A stretch of 13,031 bases of DNA, from the NCBI GenBank assembly GCA_945905915.1, contig CAMDQL010000050.1:1-13031 (forward strand), given 5' to 3'. Source of the stretch: Flavobacterium psychrophilum. GTDB lineage: Bacteria; Bacteroidota; Bacteroidia; Flavobacteriales; Flavobacteriaceae. The notes under the pieces are model-generated. The model saw nothing but the letters and a program-made list of their open reading frames with translations, searched no databases and was not told the origin of the DNA. Below, one piece after another: positions 6,514 through 13,031 of the stretch (position 1 is the stretch's first letter; every line of letters starts with the position of its first letter). The position numbers and the translations under genes were made by a program.

Positions 6514-6540
6514 ATAATTATTCTAGTTTTATAGATCATA

Positions 6541-8094
6541 TTAACGGGGTTCTAATACTAAAAATGGAATCACCATTTCTTCTAATGAAATTCCGCCGTG
6601 TTGATAGGTATTTCGATAATAACTTACATAATGATTAAAGTTATTTACGTAAGCCAAAAATAAATCATTTTTTGCAAATATGAATGAACTACTCATGTTT
6701 AAAGTTGGTAAGCCTATTTTTTTTGGATCTTTAACAGCATAAACATCTTTCTCTTCATACGACAAGCTTTTCCCTGTTTTATAACGTAAATTTAAACTGG
6801 TGTTTTTATCGCCAATTACTTTTGAAGGATTTTTACAATTTATGGTTCCGTGGTCTGTGGTTATTATTAAACGAAATCCTAGCTGTTGTGCTTGTTGAAT
6901 CATGTCTAGTAATGGTGAGTTCTTGAACCAACTTAAGGTTAATGAGCGATAGGCTTTATCATTTGATGCTAATTCTTTTACTACATCCATTTCGGTTTTA
7001 GAATGAGAAAGCATGTCTACAAAATTGTAAACAATAGTTGTGAGATCATTACCTTTTAGGGATTTAAAATTTTCGGCTAATTTTTTTCCAGCAGCAAAAT
7101 TGGTAATCTTATAATATTCTTGTTTGATGTTCAAACCTAATCGCTTCAATTGTTCCGATAAAAATTCGGCTTCAAATTGGTTTTTACCGCCTTCATCAAC
7201 ATCATTTTTCCAATATTGTGGATATTTTTTTTCCATTTCTAGTGGTGTTAACCCCGAAAAAATGGCGTTTCTTGCATATTGAGTGGCTGTAGGTAAAATT
7301 GAAAAATAACTTATTTCCTTTTCAAGTTTGTAATAGTTGTTTATTGAACTTTCAAAGGCTTTCCATTGGTCATATCGTAAATTATCAATCACGATAAATA
7401 AAATAGGTTTGTCTTTTTTACGAATTTCGGGTGCAACATATTCGCCAAAAATTTCATGTGAAAGTGATGGTTTATCTGCTTTGGGAAGGAACCAATCTTC
7501 ATAATTACGTTCGATAAATTTTCCAAATTGCGAATTCGCCTCGGCTTTCTGACTTTCTAAAATCTCAACCATGCTTTGATCTTCAATATTTTCCAACTTG
7601 AGTTCCCAAAACAATAATTTTTTATACAATTCTACCCAATCTTCATAAGAACGAACCATGGCCATATCCATTGCAATTTTTCTAAATTCTTTTTGATAAT
7701 CAAGCGTGGTTTTTTCTGAAATTAAGCGTGAATGGTCTAAATTTTTCTTTAAACTCAATAAAATCTGATTTGGATTTACGGGTTTAATCAAATAATCGGC
7801 AATTTTAGAACCAATTGCTTCTTCCATTATATATTCTTCTTCACTTTTTGTTATCATAATTACAGGAACTGAAGATTTTTTTTCTTTGATTTCAGCTAAG
7901 GTTTCTAATCCGCTTAAACCTGGCATATTTTCATCTAAAAAAACAATATCAAAGTTCTCATTATCAAATAAATCGATCGCATCTTGACCATTGTTACAAG
8001 TGGTAACATGGTAGCTTTTCTTTTCTAAAAAAAGGATGTGTGGTTTTAATAAATCAATTTCATCATCTACCCAAAGGATTTTTATTTGGCTCAT
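6541..8094 (-). CDS. porX: PorX, T9SS regulator: response regulator receiver fused to a PglZ domain
   Basis: 517 residues. Residues 1-120 are a CheY-like receiver: acidic pair Asp10-Asp11, phosphoacceptor Asp54 (FLDENMPG), Thr82 and Lys104-Pro105. A helical linker (about 125-220) leads to a PglZ domain of the alkaline phosphatase superfamily (about 228-517). Likely metal ligands are Asp237 (VIDN), Asp360 and His364 (FVDMLSH), Asp414-His415 (TTDHG) and His499 (QHGG), with the Thr of PTATQYARN (269-271) at the nucleophile position. This architecture defines PorX, the partner of histidine kinase PorY, required for T9SS function in Porphyromonas and Flavobacterium; the PglZ domain has been reported to hydrolyse oligonucleotide phosphodiesters. 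No DNA-binding domain is present. The window also encodes a T9SS cargo. Confidence 0.93.
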   Translation of the reverse strand: MSQIKILWVDDEIDLLKPHILFLEKKSYHVTTCNNGQDAIDLFDNENFDIVFLDENMPGLSGLETLAEIKEKKSSVPVIMITKSEEEYIMEEAIGSKIADYLIKPVNPNQILLSLKKNLDHSRLISEKTTLDYQKEFRKIAMDMAMVRSYEDWVELYKKLLFWELKLENIEDQSMVEILESQKAEANSQFGKFIERNYEDWFLPKADKPSLSHEIFGEYVAPEIRKKDKPILFIVIDNLRYDQWKAFESSINNYYKLEKEISYFSILPTATQYARNAIFSGLTPLEMEKKYPQYWKNDVDEGGKNQFEAEFLSEQLKRLGLNIKQEYYKITNFAAGKKLAENFKSLKGNDLTTIVYNFVDMLSHSKTEMDVVKELASNDKAYRSLTLSWFKNSPLLDMIQQAQQLGFRLIITTDHGTINCKNPSKVIGDKNTSLNLRYKTGKSLSYEEKDVYAVKDPKKIGLPTLNMSSSFIFAKNDLFLAYVNNFNHYVSYYRNTYQHGGISLEEMVIPFLVLEPR

Positions 8095-8200
8095 TTTTTA
8101 CTTTATTTTGTGCAATTTACTATTTATTAAACGACGATTGTATTAAAATTAGTATAATTTTTTGGAATAGTTTTAAACAATTCGGTTTCGAAAAATTGCT

Positions 8201-8208
8201 TACATTTG
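8201..8208 (+). promoter_or_regulatory. -7 promoter element of the HD-domain gene
   Basis: TACATTTG matches TAnnTTTG exactly, 19 bp before the GTG at 8228. A start site near 8214 would leave a leader of about 14 nt. A -33 TTG at standard spacing is not evident. Confidence 0.5.
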
Positions 8209-8227
8209 TTACTCTAAATTGACAATT

Positions 8228-9463
8228 GTGAGCCAAACGAATAAACTCAAAATTTTTAACGATCCGATTTATGGTTTTATCACCATTCCCAATGCTTTAA
8301 TTTACGATTTAATACAACATCCTTATTTTCAACGATTGCGTCGAATTTCACAAATGGGAATGTCTTATTTAGTTTATCCAGGTGCACATCACACTCGCTT
8401 TCATCATGCACTAGGTTGTATGCATATCATGCAAAAAGCAGTTGAAACATTAAAATTTAAAAGTGTTTCGATATCACAAGCTGAAGAAGACGCACTTTAT
8501 GTTGCCATTCTTTTGCACGATATTGGTCACGGGCCATTTAGTCATGCAATGGAGCATAGTATCGTAGATGAAGTCCATCATGAAGAATTGTCCTTACTTT
8601 TTATGGAACAATTAAATAAAGAATTTGACGGAAAATTAGCATTAGCTATTCAAGTTTTTAAAGGAGAGTACCATCGTAAATTCATGTTACAATTAATTTC
8701 AAGTCAGTTAGATATGGATCGAATGGACTACTTAAAACGCGATAGTTTTTATAGTGGTGTAGCCGAAGGAAACATTAATAGCGATCGATTAATCCAAATG
8801 ATGAATGTTCAAAATGATGTATTAGTAATTGAAGAAAAAGGAATTTATTCAGTTGAAAAATTTTTAGTTGCTCGCCGATTAATGTATTGGCAAGCCTACT
8901 TGCATAAAACTAGTGTTGTTGCAGAATTGATTTTAACAAAAATCTTAAAAAGAGCCAAAGAATTAACGGAAAATGGTATTGATTTACCCTGCAGTGCATC
9001 GTTACATTTTTTCATGCTAAATAAAATTTCATTAGTTGATTTTGATAAAAATATTTTAGACAGATTTTCTTATTTAGATGATTTCGATGTCATGGGCGCT
9101 ATAAAATCTTGGCAATTTAATGATGATTTTGTGCTTCAAAATTTATGTCGAATGATATTGAATAGAGATTTATTAAAAATTCAAATCACCGATGTTAAAC
9201 CAGATAAAGAGCGATTATTAGCTATTAAAAATGAGTTCATGCAATTAGCTTCTATATCTGAAAAAGAAGCGGCCTATTTTGTGTTTAAGGGAAAGTTGAA
9301 AAATCAAGCCTACAGCAAATCTAGCGAACCAATTTATATTCTTAAAAAAGACAAGACCATTGAAGATGTTGTTGCAGCATCAGATCAAATGTACTTAAAA
9401 GCATTATCTAAAGAAGTAACAAAATATTACATCTGTTTTCCAAAAGTAGTGCTCGGAATTTAA
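8228..9463 (+). CDS. HD-domain phosphohydrolase (dGTPase-like/SAMHD1-like superfamily)
   Basis: 411 residues from a GTG start, giving MSQTNKLKIFNDPIYGF. A TTG nine bases upstream is in frame, but the promoter element at 8201-8208 would put it almost at the transcript start, and, as I recall, relatives in Flavobacteria begin MSQ. The HD-domain metal motif is clear: His59/His60 (RFHHALG), His97-Asp98 (LLHDIGHGPFSH) and an Asp in LDMDRMDYLKRDS (162-168). The N-terminal block FNDPIYGFI plus FQRLRRISQMG is typical of the COG1078 branch of HD hydrolases. Those act on nucleotides (dNTP or related substrates), but the substrate of this branch in Bacteroidota is not established. It is divergent from porX and stands 123 bp before lpxD; no terminator is seen between them, so read-through into lpxD is possible. 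Confidence 0.85.
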   Translation: MSQTNKLKIFNDPIYGFITIPNALIYDLIQHPYFQRLRRISQMGMSYLVYPGAHHTRFHHALGCMHIMQKAVETLKFKSVSISQAEEDALYVAILLHDIGHGPFSHAMEHSIVDEVHHEELSLLFMEQLNKEFDGKLALAIQVFKGEYHRKFMLQLISSQLDMDRMDYLKRDSFYSGVAEGNINSDRLIQMMNVQNDVLVIEEKGIYSVEKFLVARRLMYWQAYLHKTSVVAELILTKILKRAKELTENGIDLPCSASLHFFMLNKISLVDFDKNILDRFSYLDDFDVMGAIKSWQFNDDFVLQNLCRMILNRDLLKIQITDVKPDKERLLAIKNEFMQLASISEKEAAYFVFKGKLKNQAYSKSSEPIYILKKDKTIEDVVAASDQMYLKALSKEVTKYYICFPKVVLGI

Positions 9464-9482
9464 GACTTTAATTTAATTTTTA

Positions 9483-9521
9483 TATTTTTGCACCTATAAA
9501 AAATTCAAAGTTGTATATTTG
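9483..9521 (+). promoter_or_regulatory. lpxD: Candidate tandem promoters of the lpx operon
   Basis: Two exact matches to TAnnTTTG occur after the HD gene: TATTTTTG at 9483-9490, followed by CACC, and TATATTTG at 9514-9521. The second has TTTG (9487-9490) 23 nt upstream, at the upper end of accepted spacing, so the -7 of the first could double as the -33 of the second. Expected starts are near 9496 and 9527, giving leaders of about 90 and 60 nt. Confidence 0.55.
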
Positions 9522-9548
9522 ATAGTTTTGAAGGGTTTTATATTTATC

Positions 9549-9570
9549 ATTTCGCGCAGTAGTGCGAAAT
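9549..9570 (+). promoter_or_regulatory. Hairpin in the lpxD leader
   Basis: The arms ATTTCGCGC and GTGCGAAAT form nine pairs (one G-U) around an AGTA loop. It ends 16 bp before the lpxD ATG. No T tract follows, so it does not look like a terminator. It would be near the start of the mRNA from either candidate promoter. Confidence 0.5.
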
Positions 9571-9586
9571 AAACATCATATTTTAA

Positions 9587-10603
9587 ATGAAATTTACAGC
9601 AACCCAAATAGCAGGTATTTTAGAAGGAGAAGTAATAGGGAATCCTAATGCTGAAGTATATAAATTATCTAAAATAGAAGAAGGTACAGAAGGTTCTTTA
9701 ACTTTTTTAGCTAATCCAAAGTATACTAATTTCATTTATTCTACACAGGCAACTATAGCAATTGTTAATGCTTCATTTGAGCCTGAACAAGAAATAACAA
9801 CAACCCTTATTAAAGTTGAAGATGCTTATCAATCGTTTTCAAAATTATTAGAATATTACAATCAAATCAAATTGATGAAATCAGGAATCGAGCAACCTTC
9901 GGTTATTTCTGAAGGAGTTACATATGGAACCGATTTGTATTTAGGTAGTTTTTGTTATGTGGGTACAAATGTTTCAATAGGCAATAATGTCAAAATTTAT
10001 CCTAATAGTTTTATTGGTGACAACGTAACAATTGGAGATAATTGTGTCTTTTTTGCTGGAGTTCGTATTTATTCTGAAAGTGTAATTGGTACTAATTGTA
10101 CGATTCATTCTGGAACTATAATTGGTCCCGACGGATTTGGATTTGCACCTCAAGAAGACGGAACCTTTAAAAAAGTACCACAAATTGGCAATGTAATTAT
10201 TGAAGATAATGTAGAAATAGGTGCTTGTACAACAGTAGATAGAGCCACTTTAGGATCTACAATCATTAGAAAAGGGGTTAAATTAGACAATCATATTCAG
10301 GTAGCTCACAATGTTAAAATTGGAGAGAACACAGTTATAGCTGCTCATACTGCAATTGCCGGTTCTACAAAAATTGGTAAAAATTGTATGATTGGGGGGC
10401 AAGTTGGTTTTGCTGGGCATTTAATAATAGGTGATCGTGTAAAAATTCAAGGTCAATCCGGTATTGGTAAAAATTTAGCAGACGACGAAGTAGTTCAAGG
10501 TAGTCCGGCATTTAATTATGGCGATTTTGCAAAATCATTCGTTCATTTTAAAAATTTACCAAAAATTGTTTCTGATATTGAGGAATTAAAAAAACAACAA
10601 TAA
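9587..10603 (+). CDS. lpxD: UDP-3-O-(3-hydroxyacyl)glucosamine N-acyltransferase LpxD
   Basis: 338 residues, usual length. LpxD transfers a 3-hydroxyacyl chain from acyl-ACP to the 2-amino group of UDP-3-O-acyl-glucosamine, the third step of lipid A synthesis, as a cytoplasmic trimer. The N-terminal uridine-binding domain (1-100) includes LTFLANPKY (38-46). From about 110 a left-handed beta helix of hexapeptide repeats runs to about 290, with GPDGFGF (180-186), the catalytic His241 in QVAHNV, and GGQVGFAGH (270-278). A C-terminal helix follows (about 315-338). It is first in a tight operon: the lpxC-fabZ ATG is 18 bp after its stop. Confidence 0.96.
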   Translation: MKFTATQIAGILEGEVIGNPNAEVYKLSKIEEGTEGSLTFLANPKYTNFIYSTQATIAIVNASFEPEQEITTTLIKVEDAYQSFSKLLEYYNQIKLMKSGIEQPSVISEGVTYGTDLYLGSFCYVGTNVSIGNNVKIYPNSFIGDNVTIGDNCVFFAGVRIYSESVIGTNCTIHSGTIIGPDGFGFAPQEDGTFKKVPQIGNVIIEDNVEIGACTTVDRATLGSTIIRKGVKLDNHIQVAHNVKIGENTVIAAHTAIAGSTKIGKNCMIGGQVGFAGHLIIGDRVKIQGQSGIGKNLADDEVVQGSPAFNYGDFAKSFVHFKNLPKIVSDIEELKKQQ

Positions 10604-10621
10604 TAAAAATAGAGTACAGTC

Positions 10622-12010
10622 ATGGTTAAACAAACCACAATAGCTAGTGAAATTTCATTAACAGGAGTAGGATTACATACGGGTCAAGAGGTTACAATGA
10701 CATTTAAACCAGCTCCAATTAATAATGGATTTACATTTGTAAGAGTTGATTTAGAAGGGCAGCCAATAATTGAAGCTGATGCTAATTATGTAGTAAATAC
10801 TCAACGCGGAACTAATTTAGAAAAGAGAGGTGTTATGATTCAAACTCCAGAGCATGTTTTAGCGGCTTTAGTGGGTTGTGATCTTGATAATGTTATTATT
10901 GAATTAAATGCTTCGGAATTACCCATAATGGATGGTTCTTCTAAATATTTTGTTGAATCAATTGAAAAGGTTGGAATTGTTGAACAAGATGCTGAACGTA
11001 AGGTGTATGTTGTTAAAGATGTAATTACTTATACAGATGAAGCAACAGGGAGTGAAATTACGGTGATTCCTAGTGATCATTATTGTGTTGCAGCTATGGT
11101 AGATTTTGGTACAAAAGTTTTAGGCACGCAAAACGCAACCATGAAAAACATAAATGAATTTAAAGAAGAAATAGCAAATTGTCGAACCTTTAGTTTTTTA
11201 CATGAATTAGAAAGTTTATTAAATAATGGTTTAATTAAAGGGGGAGATTTAAATAATGCTATTGTTTATGTGGATAAAGAAATTTCACCTGAAACAATGG
11301 AGAATTTAAAAAAAGCATTCAACAAGGAGCGTATTTCAGTAAAAGAAAATGGTATTTTAGATAATCTTACTTTGCATTATCCAAATGAAGCTGCTCGCCA
11401 TAAATTATTAGATATTATAGGAGATTTATCATTAATCGGAACAAGAATACAAGGTAAAATAATTGCCAATAAGCCTGGCCATTTTGTAAACACTCAATTT
11501 GCTAAAAAACTATCCAAGTTAATCAAATTAGAAGAACGAAATAATGTTCCTACTTACGACATTAATAAAGAGCCAGTTTTAGACATCCATGGAATAATGG
11601 ATTTATTACCCCACAGACCACCATTTTTGTTAGTAGATAAAATTCTTGAACTTTCAGACACGCATGTCGTAGGATTGAAAAACGTTACTATGAATGAAGA
11701 TTTTTTCGTCGGACATTTTCCTGGGGCCCCAGTAATGCCAGGTGTTTTACAAGTTGAAGCAATGGCTCAAACCGGTGGTATTTTAATTTTAAGTACGGTT
11801 CCAGATCCAGAAAATTATCTAACTTATTTCATAAAGATTGATAATGTTAAATTTAAAAACAAAGTATTACCAGGTGATACATTATTTTTTAAATGTGACT
11901 TAATTTCACCTATTAGAAGAGGTATTTGTCACATGCAAGCTTATGCCTATGCTAATGGAAAATTAGTTTCGGAAGCCGAATTAATGGCTCAGATTGTGAA
12001 AGTAAAATAA
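10622..12010 (+). CDS. lpxC-fabZ: Bifunctional LpxC deacetylase / FabZ 3-hydroxyacyl-ACP dehydratase
   Basis: 462 residues, a fusion of two enzymes. Residues 1 to about 305 are LpxC, the zinc deacetylase of UDP-3-O-acyl-GlcNAc and committed step of lipid A synthesis. It has Glu77-His78 (TPEHVL), His260 and Asp264 (HKLLDIIGD) as the other zinc ligands, and His287 (PGHFVN) as general acid. Residues about 317-462 are FabZ, the hot-dog-fold dehydratase of fatty-acid elongation, with LLPHRPPFLLVD (328-339), active-site His365 in GHFPGAPVMPGVL, and Glu379. Both active sites look intact. The fusion is characteristic of Bacteroidota and joins two enzymes that draw on the same 3-hydroxyacyl-ACP pool. 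It sits between lpxD (18 bp) and lpxA (57 bp gap). Confidence 0.97.
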   Translation: MVKQTTIASEISLTGVGLHTGQEVTMTFKPAPINNGFTFVRVDLEGQPIIEADANYVVNTQRGTNLEKRGVMIQTPEHVLAALVGCDLDNVIIELNASELPIMDGSSKYFVESIEKVGIVEQDAERKVYVVKDVITYTDEATGSEITVIPSDHYCVAAMVDFGTKVLGTQNATMKNINEFKEEIANCRTFSFLHELESLLNNGLIKGGDLNNAIVYVDKEISPETMENLKKAFNKERISVKENGILDNLTLHYPNEAARHKLLDIIGDLSLIGTRIQGKIIANKPGHFVNTQFAKKLSKLIKLEERNNVPTYDINKEPVLDIHGIMDLLPHRPPFLLVDKILELSDTHVVGLKNVTMNEDFFVGHFPGAPVMPGVLQVEAMAQTGGILILSTVPDPENYLTYFIKIDNVKFKNKVLPGDTLFFKCDLISPIRRGICHMQAYAYANGKLVSEAELMAQIVKVK

Positions 12011-12067
12011 ACCTAGAAAATACAAACATCCTTATAAATAAGGAAAATAAAAATAAAAATTAAATAT

Positions 12068-12853
12068 ATGAATCAACCATTAGCTTATGTGCATCCCGGT
12101 GCGAAAATAGCAAGAAATGTTGTAATTGACCCATTTACAACCATTCACAATAATGTTGAAATAGGTGAGGGAACTTGGATTGGTTCGAATGTTACCATCA
12201 TGGAAGGTGCCCGAATAGGTAAAAATTGTAATATTTTTCCCGGTGCAGTAATTTCAGCTGTTCCTCAGGATTTAAAATTTGGAGGTGAAGAATCACTTGC
12301 GGTAATTGGAGACAACACTACTGTTAGGGAGTGTGTTACAATTAATAGGGGTACAGTTGCATCAGGTCAAACTAAAATTGGTAGTAATTGTTTAATTATG
12401 GCTACTGCACATATCGCTCATGATTGTCATATAGGAGATAATGCCATTATTGTTAATGGTGTTGCGCTTGCGGGTCATGTTACGGTAGGTAATTATGCAA
12501 TTATTGGAGGACTAGCAGCGGTACATCAATTTATTTCAATAGGTGACCACGCTATGATTTCTGGAGGTTCATTGGTACGTAAAGATGTTCCACCTTTTAC
12601 CAAAGCAGCAAAAGAACCGTTGTCTTATGTTGGAATAAATTCCGTTGGATTAAGGAGAAGAGGTTTTTCTACTGAAAAAATTAGAGAAATTCAAGATATT
12701 TACAGAATTCTATATCAAAAAAATTATAATACTACTCAAGCATTAAGCATACTTGAAGCGGAAATGGAGGCAACTACAGAACGTGATGAGATTTTAGATT
12801 TTATCCGAAATTCGTCACGCGGAATAATGAAAGGCTATACGGGATCCATGTAA
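12068..12853 (+). CDS. lpxA: UDP-N-acetylglucosamine acyltransferase LpxA
   Basis: 261 residues, as in E. coli (262). It carries out the first lipid A step: transfer of a 3-hydroxyacyl group from ACP to the 3-OH of UDP-GlcNAc. A left-handed beta helix (about 8-190) is followed by a C-terminal helical part beginning at GLRRRGFS (194-201). Catalytic His118 lies in AHIAHDC (114-120). His137 (LAGHV) and His153 (AVHQF) match substrate-binding histidines. Gly166 aligns with E. coli Gly173, the residue that sets acyl-chain length; glycine there allows long chains, consistent with the long 3-hydroxy acids of Bacteroidota lipid A. The efp gene follows 32 bp later. Confidence 0.96.
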   Translation: MNQPLAYVHPGAKIARNVVIDPFTTIHNNVEIGEGTWIGSNVTIMEGARIGKNCNIFPGAVISAVPQDLKFGGEESLAVIGDNTTVRECVTINRGTVASGQTKIGSNCLIMATAHIAHDCHIGDNAIIVNGVALAGHVTVGNYAIIGGLAAVHQFISIGDHAMISGGSLVRKDVPPFTKAAKEPLSYVGINSVGLRRRGFSTEKIREIQDIYRILYQKNYNTTQALSILEAEMEATTERDEILDFIRNSSRGIMKGYTGSM

Positions 12854-12885
12854 AATAAACTAATTTTTAAATAAAATAAAACAAA

Positions 12886-13031
12886 ATGGCAAGTACTTCA
12901 GATATTAGAAACGGATTATGTATAAAATACAACAACGATATTTATAAAATTATTGAGTTTCTTCACGTTAAGCCTGGCAAAGGTCCAGCATTCGTGAGAA
13001 CAAAATTAAAATCTTTAACCAATGGAAAAGT
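12886..13031 (+). CDS. efp: Translation elongation factor P (3' end cut by window)
   Basis: The first 48 codons are present, starting [10 protein letters not shown], a typical EF-P start. EF-P binds ribosomes stalled at consecutive prolines and promotes peptide bond formation. The KOW-like domain I contains KPGKGPAF with Lys32 at the tip, the position that is beta-lysylated in E. coli, whose loop is KPGKGQAF. The window does not show whether this organism modifies it. Short spacing to lpxA suggests cotranscription with the lpx genes, an arrangement I recognise from other Bacteroidota. Confidence 0.93.
   Translation, partial: MASTSDIRNGLCIKYNNDIYKIIEFLHVKPGKGPAFVRTKLKSLTNGK

Noticed and set aside
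8040..8222. Short open frame across the porX start and the divergent gap
   Set aside because: The first part is antisense to porX and the rest is AT-rich promoter region; no start context or conserved sequence.
9974..10183. Open frame antisense to the hexapeptide-repeat part of lpxD
   Set aside because: The repetitive lpxD sequence gives a stop-poor complement; nothing suggests a real protein.
10622..12010. LpxC-FabZ fusion as a novel gene fusion or sequencing artefact
   Set aside because: Both domains are complete and in frame, and this fusion is standard in Bacteroidota.
12030..12043. Inverted repeat CCTTATAAATAAGG between lpxC-fabZ and lpxA
   Set aside because: It forms at most a 5-bp AT-rich stem with no T tract; too weak to call a terminator or regulatory hairpin.

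Overview
The window is an AT-rich stretch of chromosome from a member of the Bacteroidota, most likely a Flavobacterium-type organism (Flavobacteriaceae). The evidence is a type IX secretion (T9SS) C-terminal sorting domain, a PorX-type T9SS regulator, a fused LpxC-FabZ enzyme, promoter elements matching the Bacteroidota consensus (TTG, 19-23 nt, TAnnTTTG), and lipoproteins with an acidic stretch after the lipobox cysteine.

Left region (1-3952), envelope and secreted proteins. A truncated porin gene (reverse) lies 22 bp downstream of a lipoprotein gene carrying two Ig-like repeats and a C-terminal module of about 225 residues. Divergently there is a lipoprotein alpha/beta hydrolase (esterase type), followed by a T9SS-secreted protein built on the same module. 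The same module thus appears once as a predicted lipid-anchored protein and once as a predicted T9SS cargo, on either side of an esterase. This looks like a small surface-binding and degradation locus; its substrate cannot be read from the sequence.

Middle region (3953-4371), tRNA locus. An intact tRNA-Val(UAC) on the reverse strand is preceded by two tandem 77-bp repeats. Each repeat carries the 5' three-quarters of the same tRNA, with the anticodon arm replaced by a perfect palindrome. A consensus promoter lies upstream of both broken copies, so they should be transcribed as a leader ahead of the real tRNA. This is the most unusual structure in the window.

Reverse-strand housekeeping block (4372-8094). 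In transcription order: porX (response regulator fused to a PglZ phosphatase-like domain, T9SS control), tsaE (t6A tRNA modification ATPase), ald (alanine dehydrogenase family, with one altered active-site position), and a small membrane-anchored protein of the DUF4258 type.

Forward block (8228-13031). An HD-domain phosphohydrolase gene with a GTG start is followed by a lipid A and fatty-acid operon, lpxD, lpxC-fabZ, lpxA, continuing into efp, which is cut by the window end. LpxA, LpxC and LpxD carry out the first three committed steps of lipid A synthesis, and FabZ competes for the same 3-hydroxyacyl-ACP pool. The lpxD leader holds two promoter-like elements and a stable hairpin close to the start codon.

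Most of the window is ordinary core genome. No CRISPR array, insertion sequence, integrase or obvious defence system is visible.
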